DNA of 64,000 bases, from NCBI RefSeq assembly GCF_023061185.1, contig NZ_JAKGAK010000007.1, positions 62,001-126,000 on the forward strand. The letters are read 5' to 3'. A program made the translations under genes and the position numbers. Shown piece after piece: positions 1 to 9,677 of this stretch (positions within the stretch are counted from its first letter, which is position 1; each line of letters opens with the position of its first letter). The notes beneath the pieces were generated by a model. That model saw only the letters and a program-made list of their open reading frames with translations. It was not told where the DNA came from and searched no databases. The stretch is from Chromohalobacter beijerinckii. Its GTDB lineage: Bacteria > Pseudomonadota > Gammaproteobacteria > Pseudomonadales > Halomonadaceae.

Positions 1-1180
1 ACGGGCGCAATTTGACGCCCAGCATGTTGCCGGCAAACGCCGCGACCAACCACAGCCAGCCGTGCAAGCTGCCCGACGAAATGCCCCCGAAATAGGCGCC
101 GATGTTGCACCCGAACGCGAGGCGCGCCCCATAACCCAGCAGGAACCCGCCGATGGCTGCCGCTACTACGGAGCGTAACGGAATATTGAATTTCGGCGCG
201 AAACGGCCCGCCAGCGCCGCGGCGGCCATCGCCCCCAGAATGATGCCCACGTTCATGACCGTGGTGATATCGCTCCAGACATTGGCGTTCAAGGCCGCCT
301 CATTGCCGGCCGCCTGCCAATACCCCCAACCGCTGACATCGCCGCCCAAGGCTTCGAAGCCCTTGGCGCCCCACAGCGCGAATGCCGAGGTAATGCCCCA
401 TGGGCGTCCGGCGAGCGCCAGCGTGATGAAATTGAGCACCGCCAGTCCCACTGCGCCGGCCAATAGCGGCCAAGGGCCTTGCAGCCAGCGCGAGCGACCG
501 GCCTCGACTTTAGGCGCGCGTTCGAGCTGACCGTGCCGGCGCTTCTCCATGGCCACCGTCAACGCCGCGATCGCGGCGAACAACGTCAGGCTGACGACGA
601 TACCGCCGCCCACGCCGAACAAGCCATGCAGCGACGTCGGCTGGAACGCCGGCAACGTCTGCCACCAGGCAAAATGCGCCGTGCCGACCAAGGAGCCGAT
701 AATGAAGAAAACCAGGGTAATCACCATGCGCGCATTACCGCCGCCCACCGTGAACAAGGTGCCCGAGGCGCAACCACCGCCCAATTGCATGCCCAGACCG
801 AACAGGAAGGCCCCCACTAGAACCGAGACCCCGATGGGCGAGATATAACCAGAGACCGGTGTACCGAACAGCGTGCCCGCGCCGAGAGCAGGAAAGAACA
901 GCACCACCGCCAAGGCCAACATGACCATCTGCGCGCGTAGGCCTCGCCCGCGCTGCTCGGTGATGAACACGCGCCACGCGGAAGTAAAGCCGAACGCGGC
1001 ATGATAGAGCACCATGCCCAAGGCGCCCCCTACGATCATGAGCAGCCCCTTGGCCACCCCGAAAGCCGTGCCTACGGCCAGAGCGCCCAGGAGCAAGACT
1101 ATCGCCGCCGCCAATGCCAACGGTGGCACGCCGCGACGAGACGTCAGCGAAGCGGACGAAACGCTAGATGCGTCAGGCAT
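1..1180 (-). CDS. YeeE/YedE (TsuA-like) sulfur-compound transporter, 3' end missing
   Basis: Integral inner-membrane protein of the YeeE/YedE family, whose studied members import thiosulfate or related sulfur compounds. I translated at least 393 codons; the C-terminus lies beyond the window edge. Repeated hydrophobic segments cover most of the length. The two half-repeats carry the family's conserved cysteine motifs, GGGCASGT (Cys about 137) and FGCNIGAYF (Cys about 358), which form the sulfur relay in the family. The ATG at 1180 follows a strong AGGAGG ribosome site 5 bases upstream, which fixes the start. It is divergent from nothing nearby and is separated from trpS by a terminator. Substrate is inferred from family only. 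Confidence 0.85.
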   Translation of the reverse strand, partial: MPDASSVSSASLTSRRGVPPLALAAAIVLLLGALAVGTAFGVAKGLLMIVGGALGMVLYHAAFGFTSAWRVFITEQRGRGLRAQMVMLALAVVLFFPALGAGTLFGTPVSGYISPIGVSVLVGAFLFGLGMQLGGGCASGTLFTVGGGNARMVITLVFFIIGSLVGTAHFAWWQTLPAFQPTSLHGLFGVGGGIVVSLTLFAAIAALTVAMEKRRHGQLERAPKVEAGRSRWLQGPWPLLAGAVGLAVLNFITLALAGRPWGITSAFALWGAKGFEALGGDVSGWGYWQAAGNEAALNANVWSDITTVMNVGIILGAMAAAALAGRFAPKFNIPLRSVVAAAIGGFLLGYGARLAFGCNIGAYFGGISSGSLHGWLWLVAAFAGNMLGVKLRP

Positions 1181-1289
1181 CACACCCTCCTGTCATCGTT
1201 TGAATGGAAATTGTTGTCTATCTTAGCGTCTGCCCAGACCTTTTAAAAATTCATAAAACGCATTCACGCTATAGCGTTTGGCAATATAA

Positions 1290-1317
1290 AAGGCCCATGT
1301 CTCACGACACGGGCCTT
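1290..1317 (-). terminator. Terminator of trpS
   Basis: A 12-bp inverted repeat with one mismatch (AAGGCCCATGTC / GACACGGGCCTT, loop TCAC). On the minus strand it is followed by an A/T-rich run (TTTATATT). It lies 43 bases past the trpS stop codon, so it fits a factor-independent terminator. Confidence 0.75.
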
Positions 1318-1359
1318 GGCAGCGCGCAAGATGCGCCGATAAGAAAAGCAGATGTGGCG

Positions 1360-2373
1360 TTACACGAAACGCCCCAGGCCAGCGACCTCTCGCACACGCT
1401 CCATGAGGGGTTGCGCCTCGGCGCGTGCCTTTTCGGCGCCCTGCTTGAGCACGTTCTCGATATGCCCGGGGTCCTCGAGCAGGGCGTTATACCGCTCGCG
1501 AGGTTCACGCAGGTGTGCGTTGAGGTATTCGAAGACCCGGTCCTTGGCTTCGCCCCAGCCGATGCCGTTCTCGTAGTCGGCCCGCATGGTGGCGGTTTCT
1601 TCGGCGGAGGCAAACGCCGAGAAGATCTGGAACAGCGTGCAGCTGTCGGGATCCTTGGGCTCGCCGGGCTCTAGGGAGTTGGTCTTGATCTTGCGCACCA
1701 GCTTCTGGAGCTTCTTCTCCGAGACGAACAACGGGATGGTGTTGTTGTAACTCTTGGACATCTTGCGGCCATCGAGCCCGTTCAATACCTCCATCTTGTC
1801 GTCGACCACCGCTTCGGGCAGCGTGAAATACTGGCCCTTGTAGAGATGGTTGAAGCGCCCGCCCATATCGCGCGCCATCTCGATATGCTGGATCTGGTCG
1901 CGCCCCACCGGGACTTTATTGGCATTGAACATCAAGATATCCGCCGCCATCAGCACCGGGTAACCGAACAGCCCCATGCTCACGCCTTTATCCATATCCT
2001 GATGGCCGAGCTCTTCGTTCTCGGCCACCGCCGCCTTGTAGGCATGGGCGCGGTTCATCAGCCCCTTGGCGCAGACGCAGGACAGCATCCAGGTCAGCTC
2101 GGGGATTTCGGGAATGTCCGATTGACGATAGAAAACGGCGTTGTCGGTATCCAGGCCCAGCGCCAGCCAGGTGGCGGCGATTTCCAGGCGCGATTGCTGC
2201 ACGCGCTTAGGATCCTGACACTTGATCAACGCATGCAGGTCAGCAAGAAAGTAGAAGGAATCCACATCGGGACGCTGGCTGGCCTCGATGGCCGGTTTGA
2301 TGGCCCCGACATAGTTGCCGAGATGCGGGGTACCGGTGGTGGTGATGCCGGTCAGAACGCGTGTCTTGGTCAT
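1360..2373 (-). CDS. trpS: Tryptophanyl-tRNA synthetase
   Basis: Class I aminoacyl-tRNA synthetase charging tRNA-Trp with tryptophan in the cytoplasm; 337 aa, a usual bacterial length. The HIGH-type motif appears as [10 protein letters not shown] near the N-terminus and the KMSKS loop as GRKMSKS near residue 195. I start at the ATG at 2373 (MTKTRVLTG), which matches the family N-terminus. The open frame runs 21 codons further upstream, but that extension would begin inside the hairpin that follows ald and has no family support. The gene lies 99 bases downstream of ald on the same strand. Confidence 0.96.
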   Translation of the reverse strand: MTKTRVLTGITTTGTPHLGNYVGAIKPAIEASQRPDVDSFYFLADLHALIKCQDPKRVQQSRLEIAATWLALGLDTDNAVFYRQSDIPEIPELTWMLSCVCAKGLMNRAHAYKAAVAENEELGHQDMDKGVSMGLFGYPVLMAADILMFNANKVPVGRDQIQHIEMARDMGGRFNHLYKGQYFTLPEAVVDDKMEVLNGLDGRKMSKSYNNTIPLFVSEKKLQKLVRKIKTNSLEPGEPKDPDSCTLFQIFSAFASAEETATMRADYENGIGWGEAKDRVFEYLNAHLREPRERYNALLEDPGHIENVLKQGAEKARAEAQPLMERVREVAGLGRFV

Positions 2374-2422
2374 GAAATTGGGCTGATCGCAACGAAATGT
2401 GAGAATCCGCCCAGTGTACAAC

Positions 2423-2461
2423 GACGTCCCGGCCAAGGCGACCGGGCCTAGCCGGAACGTC
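2423..2461 (-). terminator. Hairpin after ald, possible terminator
   Basis: An 11-bp inverted repeat with one mismatch (GACGTCCCGGC at 2423-2433, GCCGGAACGTC at 2451-2461) lies 12 bases past the ald stop codon. There is no clear T-run after it on the minus strand, so termination may be partial. Confidence 0.4.
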
Positions 2462-2472
2462 CTGGTCCATCG

Positions 2473-3588
2473 CTATGCCATCAGGCTCTTGGGGTCGACC
2501 GCCTCCAGACCGAATGCCTGGGCCACCGCCGGATGCGTGATGTGTCCGGCATGCACGTTGAGCCCCTTGAGGAAGTGAGGATCTTCCGCCAGGGCGCCTT
2601 GCCAGCCTTTGTCGGCCAATGCCAGTACGAACGGCAAGGTGGCATTGGTCAACGCTTGAGTGGAAGTGCGCGCCACGGCGCCGGGCATGTTGGCGACGCA
2701 GTAATGCACCACACCATCCACGACATAGGTAGGATCGGCGTGGGTCGTCGCGCGGCTCGTCTCGAAGCAGCCGCCCTGATCGATGGCAACGTCCACCAAC
2801 ACACTGCCTGGACGCATATCGCCGAGCATCTTACGGGTGATTAGCTTAGGCGCCTGCGCGCCCGGCACTAGCACCGCTCCGACGACGATATCCGACTCGC
2901 GGGCCGCCGTTTCCAAGGCATCCGCCGTCGAGTACACGGTATTCAGACGCCCTTGATAGCGATGGTCGAGCACTTCCAGCCGCTCCAGCGACTTATCGAG
3001 CACGGTGACATCCGCGCCCAACCCCAGCGCCATGCGCGCGGCGTTCTCCCCGACCACGCCACCGCCGATCACGGTGACCTTGGCCGGCGCCACGCCGGGC
3101 ACCCCTGGAATCAGAATACCCGCACCGCCTTGTGCTTTTTCCAGGCTATGCGCACCGGCCTGGACGGCCATGCGGCCGGCGACGCGACTCATCGGTGCCA
3201 ACAGCGGCAAACCGCCTTCTTCGTCGGTGATCGTTTCATAGGCGATGCAGGTCGCTTCGCTGTCCATCAGCCCCCGTGTCAGCGACTCCTCGGCGGCCAA
3301 ATGCAGGTAGGTGAATAGCGTATGGCTCGGCTTGAGGCGCTTGACCTCTTCCGGCTGCGGCTCCTTCACCTTGACGATCAACTCGGCGTTGTCCCAGAGC
3401 GCATCGAGATCTTGCTCGATATGGGCTCCCGCCGCTTCATACTCAGCGTCAGGGAAGCCGGCCCCCTCGCCCGCCGATGCCTGCACTGCCACGCGATGCC
3501 CGCGTGCCACAAGTTCGCGCACCACGCTTGGCGTCAAGGCGACACGATACTCATGGTTCTTGATTTCCTTAGGTACGGCGATTTTCAT
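2473..3588 (-). CDS. ald: Alanine dehydrogenase
   Basis: NAD-dependent L-alanine dehydrogenase, interconverting alanine with pyruvate and ammonium; 371 aa, typical length. The N-terminus [20 protein letters not shown] is characteristic of the family and contains the pyruvate-binding Arg and Lys. The Rossmann segment [14 protein letters not shown] lies near residue 175. The ATG at 3588 has a GGAGG site 5 bases upstream. It is followed by a hairpin and then trpS, so the two may be partly co-transcribed. No dedicated Lrp-type regulator is adjacent. Confidence 0.96.
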   Translation of the reverse strand: MKIAVPKEIKNHEYRVALTPSVVRELVARGHRVAVQASAGEGAGFPDAEYEAAGAHIEQDLDALWDNAELIVKVKEPQPEEVKRLKPSHTLFTYLHLAAEESLTRGLMDSEATCIAYETITDEEGGLPLLAPMSRVAGRMAVQAGAHSLEKAQGGAGILIPGVPGVAPAKVTVIGGGVVGENAARMALGLGADVTVLDKSLERLEVLDHRYQGRLNTVYSTADALETAARESDIVVGAVLVPGAQAPKLITRKMLGDMRPGSVLVDVAIDQGGCFETSRATTHADPTYVVDGVVHYCVANMPGAVARTSTQALTNATLPFVLALADKGWQGALAEDPHFLKGLNVHAGHITHPAVAQAFGLEAVDPKSLMA

Positions 3589-3716
3589 GGCGCCTCCGCT
3601 TAATGACGTGATCGAAATAGGCTCAACAACTATTCATTACAGCACACGCACAGGAATCGGAGGGAGAAGACAAAACGGGATGACGTGCTATAAAGCACCG
3701 CTTTTATAGAAAACTT

Positions 3717-3759
3717 TACGCTGACAGCGTACATGGCCGGACGATTTGCGCCGGCCATG
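3717..3759 (-). terminator. Tandem hairpins after the DUF2007 gene
   Basis: Two adjacent inverted repeats lie past the stop codon at 3780. The first is a 9-bp stem (CATGGCCGG 3732-3740 / CCGGCCATG 3751-3759). The second is a 7-bp palindrome centred on 3724 (TACGCTG A CAGCGTA). On the minus strand the second is followed by AAAGTTTTCTAT. A terminator is the likeliest reading. Confidence 0.5.
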
Positions 3760-3779
3760 CCGTGCACACCCTTCGCGCC

Positions 3780-4103
3780 TCAGACGGGACGTGCCTGGCC
3801 ACATTGCCAGCAGGTATCGAAGACGCCTTCCAGCCATTCACCACAGGCAGGGCAGCACCAGTTCGGGCAATCCTCGGCGGGGCCGTTGAGAGCCTCATCG
3901 ACCAACGCCTCGGCGCGTTGACGATGCCCCACCGGTACCCAGACCTCCGGCTCACACTCACCGGGGGGCAATTCACCGGCGCCACCGCCGAGGGTCATGT
4001 TGCGCAACACGGGCACCAGCCCGGCGCTGACCAGCACGTTGTGCACGTGGTTGACCAGCAACGCGTTGGGATGGCGAAAGACGCGAACGCTATCCAACGT
4101 CAT
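3780..4103 (-). CDS. DUF2007 protein with C-terminal zinc ribbon
   Basis: A 107-aa cytoplasmic protein. The N-terminal half (RVFRHPNALLVNHVHNVL) matches the DUF2007 'putative signal transducing' domain, a small ferredoxin-like fold. The C-terminal third holds a CPAC...CWQC pair typical of a zinc ribbon. Its start lies 2 bases past the rlmI stop codon, so the two are almost certainly co-translated. No biochemical role is established for the family, and none can be read from the context. Confidence 0.8.
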   Translation of the reverse strand: MTLDSVRVFRHPNALLVNHVHNVLVSAGLVPVLRNMTLGGGAGELPPGECEPEVWVPVGHRQRAEALVDEALNGPAEDCPNWCCPACGEWLEGVFDTCWQCGQARPV

Positions 4104-4105
4104 GC

Positions 4106-5296
4106 TCAGTTGCGGAAAACCCGCACACCCATGGCCTTGAGGTAAGCGGTTTCGGGAATCGCGGGATGCACGGGATGATCAGGCCCCTGGTGGCCCTGAT
4201 AGATGACCTGCCCGTGACGGTCCTGATGGCGCACCGCGCCCCGCACGCACTCCATCAAGCGCTCCGGCGCCAGGTGCATCGAGCACGACGCTGAAAGCAG
4301 CATGCCATCGCGCCCCAGCAGCCGAATCGCCTCACGATTGAGCCGCGAATAGGCGCGCTCGCCGTTGGGAATGTCCTTACGCCGCTTGATGAAGGCCGGC
4401 GGGTCGAGCACGATCACATCGAACTGCTCACCTTCCGCCTTGAGGGCTGCCAATGCCTCGAAAGCCTCACCCTCACCGACGGCCACCTGCTCGGCCAAAC
4501 CATTAAGAGCGGCGTTCTCGGCCACACGCTCCAAGGCCTGGGCGGAACTATCCACGCACAGCACCTCGCTAGCGCCATGCGCGGCCGCCTGAACGCCCCA
4601 ACCGCCCACGTAGCTGAACACGTCCAGCACGCGCTTGCCGGCAACCAGGCCATTGAGCCATGCCCGGTTAGCGCGATGGTCGAAAAACCAACCGGTTTTC
4701 TGGCCATCCAGCACCGGCACCACGAAGCGCACGCCGTTTTCCTCGAGCAGCACCTGGTCAGGCAACTCACCATAGGCCACCTCGACCTCATCGCCGAGCT
4801 GCTCCTGACGGCGCCCGGAGGAATCGTTCTTGAACACGATGGCGCGCGGCGCCAGCACCTTCTCGAGCGCGGCGACGATTTCTTCACGCAACCGGTCCAT
4901 GCCCACGGTATTGAGTTGCACGACCAACACGTCATCGAAACGATCGACGATGAGCCCCGGTAACAGATCGCCCTCGCCATACACCAGGCGATAGAACGGC
5001 TTGGCGAACATCCGCTCGCGCAGGCTCAACGCCTGTTTGAAACGGTGGACAAATAGTGAACGATCAAGACGCACATCGACGTCCCGCGAGACGATACGCG
5101 CGCAGATCAGCGAGTGCGGATTGACGTAGGCGATGCCCATCGGCTTGCCATTGGCGGCCTCGATGACCGCCTGGGCACCCGGTTCGAAATCCTTCAGCGG
5201 CGTAGTCGCGATGTCGATCTCATTGGAATAGAGCCATAAATGGCCCGCCTTGAGACGACGATCGGCGTTTTTCTTGAGGCGTAGACGTTCGGTCAC
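4106..5296 (-). CDS. rlmI: 23S rRNA m5C1962 methyltransferase (RlmI family)
   Basis: SAM-dependent rRNA methyltransferase of 396 aa. An N-terminal PUA domain (roughly residues 1-75) is followed by an EEHEE-like segment and a class I Rossmann methyltransferase. Visible motifs are GWFFDHRANR, the SAM loop VLDVFSYVGGWG, the catalytic-loop LDPPAF, and a cysteine in SASCSMHL where the family keeps its catalytic Cys. The frame is open for another 118 codons upstream, but those overlap mutM in a different frame. I choose the GTG at 5296, which has AAGAGG 5 bases ahead and begins with the family sequence VTERLRLKKN. Confidence 0.9.
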   Translation of the reverse strand: MTERLRLKKNADRRLKAGHLWLYSNEIDIATTPLKDFEPGAQAVIEAANGKPMGIAYVNPHSLICARIVSRDVDVRLDRSLFVHRFKQALSLRERMFAKPFYRLVYGEGDLLPGLIVDRFDDVLVVQLNTVGMDRLREEIVAALEKVLAPRAIVFKNDSSGRRQEQLGDEVEVAYGELPDQVLLEENGVRFVVPVLDGQKTGWFFDHRANRAWLNGLVAGKRVLDVFSYVGGWGVQAAAHGASEVLCVDSSAQALERVAENAALNGLAEQVAVGEGEAFEALAALKAEGEQFDVIVLDPPAFIKRRKDIPNGERAYSRLNREAIRLLGRDGMLLSASCSMHLAPERLMECVRGAVRHQDRHGQVIYQGHQGPDHPVHPAIPETAYLKAMGVRVFRN

Positions 5297-5336
5297 GGAA
5301 AACCTCTTGGCAAAGATATCGCGCGGCGCGAAGCGC

Positions 5337-6152
5337 TCAGCGCTGACAGTGGGGACAAAAAACGCTGGCCCGCTGTCCCAGCGTAGCCAAGCGTAGAAGC
5401 TCGCCGCAACGCCGGCAGGGCGCTTCTTGCCGCCCATAGACGTTGAGGCGCTGAGCGAAATAACCGGGCTCGCCGGTGCCGCTGACGAAGTCGCGAAGCG
5501 TCGTACCGCCCTGCGTGATCGCCGCCGCCAGCACCTCGCGTGCCGCCTCGGCCAGGCGCTCATAGCGCTCACGAGAGATACGTCCCGCCGCACGCCGAGG
5601 GTCGATCCCTGCCAGGAACAACGCTTCGCTGGCGTAGATATTGCCAACACCCACCACCACGGCGTTATCCATCAGAAACGGCTTGACGGCAATGCGCCGT
5701 TTGCGTGAAAGCCGATAGAGGCGATCGCCGTCGAAATCCGGCGACAACGGCTCAGGGCCCAGACGCGCCAAGCGCGGATCGTCGCCAAGCGAGCCCTGCA
5801 GCCAATCGACGATGCCGAAACGCCGAGGGTCGTGATAACGCAGGATCGCGCCATCCTCCATGACCAGATCGACATGATCGTGCTTTCTGGGCATATCGCC
5901 GAGACGCGCCACGCGCAGGCTACCGGACATGCCAAGATGCCATAACAAGGTACGCTCGCCGACAGGCATGAGCAGGTACTTGGCGCGCCGCCCTAGCGTG
6001 CCGACTCGCTGACCGACGAGCGTATCCGCCAGGTCATCCGGCACCGGGGTGCGCAGGCGCGGCTGGCGCACGATGACTTCACGGACCTCGTGCCCCTCTA
6101 TATAGGGCGCAATACCGCGACGCGTCGTCTCGACTTCAGGGAGTTCGGGCAT
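5337..6152 (-). CDS. mutM: Formamidopyrimidine-DNA glycosylase (Fpg)
   Basis: Bifunctional DNA glycosylase/AP lyase that removes 8-oxoguanine and formamidopyrimidines; 271 aa. The N-terminus [13 protein letters not shown] supplies the catalytic Pro-2 and Glu-3. The C-terminus carries the four-cysteine zinc finger (CRRCG...FCPHCQ) that binds DNA. The gene ends 40 bases before rlmI. It sits downstream of rpmB-rpmG, as in many gammaproteobacteria, but a strong terminator separates them here. Confidence 0.96.
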   Translation of the reverse strand: MPELPEVETTRRGIAPYIEGHEVREVIVRQPRLRTPVPDDLADTLVGQRVGTLGRRAKYLLMPVGERTLLWHLGMSGSLRVARLGDMPRKHDHVDLVMEDGAILRYHDPRRFGIVDWLQGSLGDDPRLARLGPEPLSPDFDGDRLYRLSRKRRIAVKPFLMDNAVVVGVGNIYASEALFLAGIDPRRAAGRISRERYERLAEAAREVLAAAITQGGTTLRDFVSGTGEPGYFAQRLNVYGRQEAPCRRCGELLRLATLGQRASVFCPHCQR

Positions 6153-6183
6153 GCTGGTCTCCCGCCACTTTTCTTGCTGGCAT

Positions 6184-6211
6184 AAAAAAACCCGGAGCGA
6201 CCCGGGTTTTT
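6184..6211. terminator. Strong terminator between rpmG and mutM
   Basis: A 10-bp perfect stem, AAAAACCCGG / CCGGGTTTTT, with a 6-base loop. It has A- and T-runs on both sides and should work for transcription leaving rpmBG on the minus strand. Confidence 0.85.
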
Positions 6212-6215
6212 CTGA

Positions 6216-6232
6216 CAGGTGAACGTCACCTG
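6216..6232. repeat. Second hairpin between rpmG and its terminator
   Basis: Perfect 7-bp inverted repeat CAGGTGA / TCACCTG with a 3-base loop, between the rpmG stop codon and the main terminator. It would fold in the rpmBG transcript 3' end. Confidence 0.5.
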
Positions 6233-6251
6233 AGGCGAAGGAGGGCCAAGA

Positions 6252-6407
6252 TCACTTGATCTTGGCTTCCTTGTACATCACGTGCTTGCGGACGACCGGG
6301 TCGAATTTTTTCATTTCGAGCTTATCCGGCGTGTTCCGCTTGTTCTTGTCGGTGGTGTAGAAATGGCCGGTTCCGGCGCTGGACACCATCTTGATCTTGT
6401 CACGCAT
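6252..6407 (-). CDS. rpmG: 50S ribosomal protein L33
   Basis: A 51-aa basic protein ([20 protein letters not shown]...) matching L33 of the large ribosomal subunit, without the zinc-binding cysteines (the C- form). It is too short to stand out among open frames but is unambiguous. The ATG at 6407 lies 31 bases past the rpmB stop, the normal rpmB-rpmG pair. A perfect 22-base palindrome (6245-6266) covers the last codons and the stop. Confidence 0.95.
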
Positions 6408-6437
6408 GACTCGTTACTCCCTGTTTGGACGCGCTGT

Positions 6438-6674
6438 TTAGACGCGATCACCACGCTTGCGGATATCGCTGAGCACTTCTTCAATGCCCTTCTTATCGAT
6501 GATGCGCATGCCCTTGGAGGAAACGCGCAGCTTGACGAAGCGCTTTTCGGCTTCCACCCAGAAACGATGGGTGTGCAAGTTCGGCAAGAAGCGACGACGT
6601 GTTCTCCGCTGGGAGTGAGAAACATTGTTACCAGTCACCGGGCGCTTGCCGGTAACCTGACATACTTGGGACAT
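6438..6674 (-). CDS. rpmB: 50S ribosomal protein L28
   Basis: A 78-aa large-subunit protein beginning [20 protein letters not shown], the standard L28 N-terminus. The open frame extends 4 codons further, but the ATG at 6674 has a GGAGG site 6 bases ahead and matches the family. It is first gene of the rpmB-rpmG unit; its promoter should lie in the 170 bases between it and radC. Confidence 0.97.
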   Translation of the reverse strand: MSQVCQVTGKRPVTGNNVSHSQRRTRRRFLPNLHTHRFWVEAEKRFVKLRVSSKGMRIIDKKGIEEVLSDIRKRGDRV

Positions 6675-6844
6675 GGAAGCCTCCAACCACTGGCGAGTTG
6701 TTCAAAACCTGTCGGGCAAACCGGGAATGGCAGGCTACCGCCTTCTGCCCTGATTCAAAGGGCGTACTTTATACCAGACGTCAAGCCTTGCCGCAAGCTT
6801 GCGGAGGCTCGACGGACGGCCAGCCTGGCATCGCAGAAACGGCC

Positions 6845-7519
6845 TTAAAGCCATCCGCGTTCGGCAAACGATATTACCTCACCATCGCCGACGACGAAAT
6901 GATCCAGCACACGGATCTCGAACAGCCCCAATGCTTCCTTGAGCCGCTGGGTGATTCGACGATCGGCGTCGCTCGGCTCGGCCACGCCCGAAGGGTGGTT
7001 ATGAGCAAAGATCAACGCCCCGGCATTGAGCGCCAGCGCCCGGCGCGACACCTCACGCGGGTAGACAGATGCACTGTCGAGCGTGCCTTCCGAGAGCGTC
7101 TCGAAGCGAATCACGCGGTGCTGCGTATCCAGAAACAATGCCGCGAATGCCTCGTGGGGCAGGTGACGCAACTGCGAGGTCAAGAACTGGCGCACCAAGG
7201 CCGGCGAAGTCAGAGCGCCGCCACGCTCCAACAAGCTCCCCAGGTGGCGCCGGGAAAGTTCCAGCGAGGCTTGAAGCTGCACATACTTGGCCTCGCCCAG
7301 GCCATGCTCCGCGCAAAAGCGCGCCTGATCGGCCTCCAGCAACGGCCGCAGACCTCCGAAAGCGACCAGCAGGTCACGTGCAAGGTCCACCGCCGAACGC
7401 CCCTTCACGCCCACACGTAGAAAAATCGCCAGCAACTCGGCATCCGACAGCACCGGCGCCCCCAGAGTGAGCAACTTTTCACGCGGGCGTTCGCCTTCCG
7501 GCCAATCGCGTATTCCCAT
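6845..7519 (-). CDS. radC: RadC-family JAB-domain protein
   Basis: A 224-aa protein of the RadC/DUF2466 family. An N-terminal helix-hairpin-helix-like region is followed by a JAB/MPN metalloprotease-like domain with the signature HNHPSG and a downstream Asp (PSDADRRIT) that would bind zinc. Despite the name, a role in DNA repair is not established for the family. The ATG at 7519 is preceded by AGGGGA. The next gene is on the other strand, so the promoter lies in 7520-7690. Confidence 0.9.
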   Translation of the reverse strand: MGIRDWPEGERPREKLLTLGAPVLSDAELLAIFLRVGVKGRSAVDLARDLLVAFGGLRPLLEADQARFCAEHGLGEAKYVQLQASLELSRRHLGSLLERGGALTSPALVRQFLTSQLRHLPHEAFAALFLDTQHRVIRFETLSEGTLDSASVYPREVSRRALALNAGALIFAHNHPSGVAEPSDADRRITQRLKEALGLFEIRVLDHFVVGDGEVISFAERGWL

Positions 7520-7561
7520 CGCCAGTTCCCCTCAGATTGCGGATGTCACGGCATACCCAGA

Positions 7562-7597
7562 CACAATATCAGCAATATCTCATTAATGAGCAATATC
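7562..7597. promoter_or_regulatory. Palindrome with flanking CAATATC direct repeats
   Basis: The radC/GntR divergent region contains a perfect 12-base palindrome CTCATTAATGAG (7579-7590). It is flanked by direct repeats of CAATATC (three copies from 7564 to 7597). It is A/T-rich against a GC-rich background, as a binding site or promoter would be. Confidence 0.4.
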
Positions 7598-7644
7598 GCA
7601 CACCGATCACCCCCAACCAAAGTTGCATCGCATGATTATCTAAC

Positions 7645-7664
7645 CTGACTACCATACTAGTCAG
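7645..7664. promoter_or_regulatory. Candidate operator of the GntR regulator
   Basis: Perfect 7-bp inverted repeat CTGACTA-N6-TAGTCAG, ending 26 bases before the GntR start codon. FCD-type GntR regulators bind short dyads in their own promoters, so this is a natural autoregulatory site. The binding claim is inference. Confidence 0.5.
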
Positions 7665-7690
7665 ACAACGAAACGAGGCAGGATCTTCAC

Positions 7691-8437
7691 ATGACGCCAT
7701 CGCTGCTCGCGCTCTGGGACGAACAACCCGACGGTAATGTCCGTCAACGCCTCTATGCGGTCCTGCGCCAATCGATCATTCGCATGACGTTGGCGCCCAG
7801 CCAGGCACTGTCGGAGAAAGAAATCGCCGAGACCTTCGCGGTCAGCCGGCAACCCGTACGCGAAGCTTTTATTCGACTCTCGGAGTCGGGTCTGATCGAG
7901 GTACGTCCCCAGCGCGGTACTTACGTCGTGCACATTTCTCAAGCCGATGTCATGGAGGCACGTTTCGTGCGCGAAGCCATCGAGATCGCGGTCGCACGAG
8001 ACGCCGCCGAACAGGGGCTCGCTCCAGTGGTACGCGATGAGCTTCATGAGCTCATCGACCGCCAGCAACGCTGCATCGAAACGCAGGACCATGACCGTTT
8101 CTACCGTCTCGACGAAGCATTCCACCGTACCCTCGCGCTAGAGACCGGACACGACGCCGCTTGGCGCGTGACACAAGAGGTCAAGGCCCAACTCGACCGC
8201 GTGCGCTACCTGAGCGTGCCGGACGCCACGCCGATCAAGAAGCTGATCGATCAGCATACCCACATTCTCGAAAGCATCATGGCGCACGATCCCGAGGCTG
8301 CTGAAAAGGCCGTGAGGGAACACCTGCGCGAAATACTCAGCTCGCTACCGGACCTGGTCGAACGCTTTCCCGAACTCTTCACGTCCACCTCGACGGGTGG
8401 TCGTCGAACCTCGCTGCTGTCTGGAGCCAGTGCATGA
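7691..8437 (+). CDS. GntR-family regulator, FCD subfamily
   Basis: A 248-aa transcription factor. The N-terminal winged helix ([19 protein letters not shown], residues about 37-58) is typical of GntR. It is followed by an all-helical FCD effector domain (about residues 95-225) that in relatives binds sugar acids or carboxylates through a metal site. It overlaps the next gene by ATGA, so it is the first gene of the sugar-acid operon and presumably its repressor, relieved by a pathway intermediate. It resembles UxuR/ExuR in role, but the inducer is not known from sequence. Confidence 0.9.
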   Translation: MTPSLLALWDEQPDGNVRQRLYAVLRQSIIRMTLAPSQALSEKEIAETFAVSRQPVREAFIRLSESGLIEVRPQRGTYVVHISQADVMEARFVREAIEIAVARDAAEQGLAPVVRDELHELIDRQQRCIETQDHDRFYRLDEAFHRTLALETGHDAAWRVTQEVKAQLDRVRYLSVPDATPIKKLIDQHTHILESIMAHDPEAAEKAVREHLREILSSLPDLVERFPELFTSTSTGGRRTSLLSGASA

Positions 8438-9645
8438 AGATTCAAGACGCCTATACCATCGTCACCTGCCCCGGGCGCAACTTCGTGACGCTCAAGATCG
8501 TCACCGAGTCCGGCACCTACGGCATCGGCGATGCCACCCTGAACGGCCGCGAGATGGCGGTGACGGCCTACCTCGACGAACACGTCGTGCCGACATTGAT
8601 CGGCCGCGATGCCAGCCGCATCGAAGATACCTGGCAGTATCTCTATCGCGGTGCCTACTGGCGGCGTGGCCCAGTGACCATGACCGCCATTGCCGCCGTC
8701 GACATGGCGCTATGGGACATCAAGGCCAAGGCCGCGGGCATGCCGCTTTATCAGTTACTCGGCGGCAAAAGCCGTGAGCGCGTCATGACCTACGCCCACT
8801 GCACCGGCCAGGAAATCGATGACTGCCTCGAGGAAGTCGCCCGTCATGTCGAGATGGGCTATCGCGCAGTGCGCGTCCAGTCCGGCGTGCCGGGGATCAA
8901 GACCACCTACGGCGTGGCCAAGAACCCCGGCGAGCGCTACGAGCCGGCCGACTCATCACTGCCTGCCGAGCACGTCTGGAGCACCGAAAAGTACCTTAAT
9001 CATGCGCCCAAGCTGTTCGCCGCAGTACGCGAGCGCTTCGGCGACGAACTGCACGTCCTGCACGACGTCCATCATCGCCTGACGCCGATCGAGGCAGCGC
9101 GATTGGGCAAGGCCGTTGAACCCTATCACTTGTTCTGGTTGGAAGACTGCGTGCCGGCCGAGAACCAGGAGAGCCTGCGCTTGATCCGCGAACACACCAC
9201 CACGCCGCTGGCAATCGGTGAGGTGTTCAATTCGATCCACGACTGCCGAGAGATGATCCAGAACCAGTGGATCGACTATATCCGCATGCCGCTCACCCAC
9301 GGCGGCGGCATCACCGCGATGCGCCGCGTCGCCGATTTGGCTGCGCTTTATCATGTACGTACCGGCTTCCATGGCCCCACCGACCTATCGCCGGTATGTC
9401 TGGGCGCGGCGATTCACTTCGACACCTGGGTACCCAATTTCGGCATTCAGGAACACATGCCCCACGACCCACTCACCGATGAGGTCTTCCCCCACGACTA
9501 TCGCTTCGAGGACGGCCATTTCCTGGTGGGCGAGTCTCCGGGACACGGTGTCGATATCGATGAGGAGCTCGCGGCCAAGTACCCCTACAAACGCGCCAGT
9601 CTGCCGGTCAACCGTCTTGAAGACGGCACGCTCTGGCACTGGTAA
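8434..9645 (+). CDS. manD: Enolase-superfamily D-mannonate dehydratase (ManD/RspA type)
   Basis: A 403-aa mandelate-racemase-like enolase-superfamily enzyme that dehydrates D-mannonate (or D-gluconate) to 2-keto-3-deoxygluconate. Visible catalytic features are Arg147, Tyr159 and His213, and metal ligands Asp211, Glu237 and Glu263 in DVHH, LEDC and GEVF. The loop reads HGPTD (residues 313-317). As I recall, efficient members of this subgroup have Ala where this has Pro315, and Pro goes with low or absent activity. It lies between the GntR regulator and a dehydrogenase. It is not homologous to UxuA, which is encoded at the end of the same operon. Confidence 0.92.
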   Translation: MKIQDAYTIVTCPGRNFVTLKIVTESGTYGIGDATLNGREMAVTAYLDEHVVPTLIGRDASRIEDTWQYLYRGAYWRRGPVTMTAIAAVDMALWDIKAKAAGMPLYQLLGGKSRERVMTYAHCTGQEIDDCLEEVARHVEMGYRAVRVQSGVPGIKTTYGVAKNPGERYEPADSSLPAEHVWSTEKYLNHAPKLFAAVRERFGDELHVLHDVHHRLTPIEAARLGKAVEPYHLFWLEDCVPAENQESLRLIREHTTTPLAIGEVFNSIHDCREMIQNQWIDYIRMPLTHGGGITAMRRVADLAALYHVRTGFHGPTDLSPVCLGAAIHFDTWVPNFGIQEHMPHDPLTDEVFPHDYRFEDGHFLVGESPGHGVDIDEELAAKYPYKRASLPVNRLEDGTLWHW

Positions 9646-9677
9646 TCCCGTTTCCCTTTCATAGAGCGGAGTCCGTC

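Noticed and set aside
1266-1277. Palindrome ACGCTATAGCGT upstream of the YeeE gene as an operator
   Set aside because: Perfect 12-base palindrome, but no linked regulator or second copy. It lies 86 bases from the start codon, with no clear promoter beside it.
5297-5650. N-terminal extension of rlmI
   Set aside because: It overlaps mutM out of frame. The GTG at 5296 has a ribosome site and starts the family sequence.
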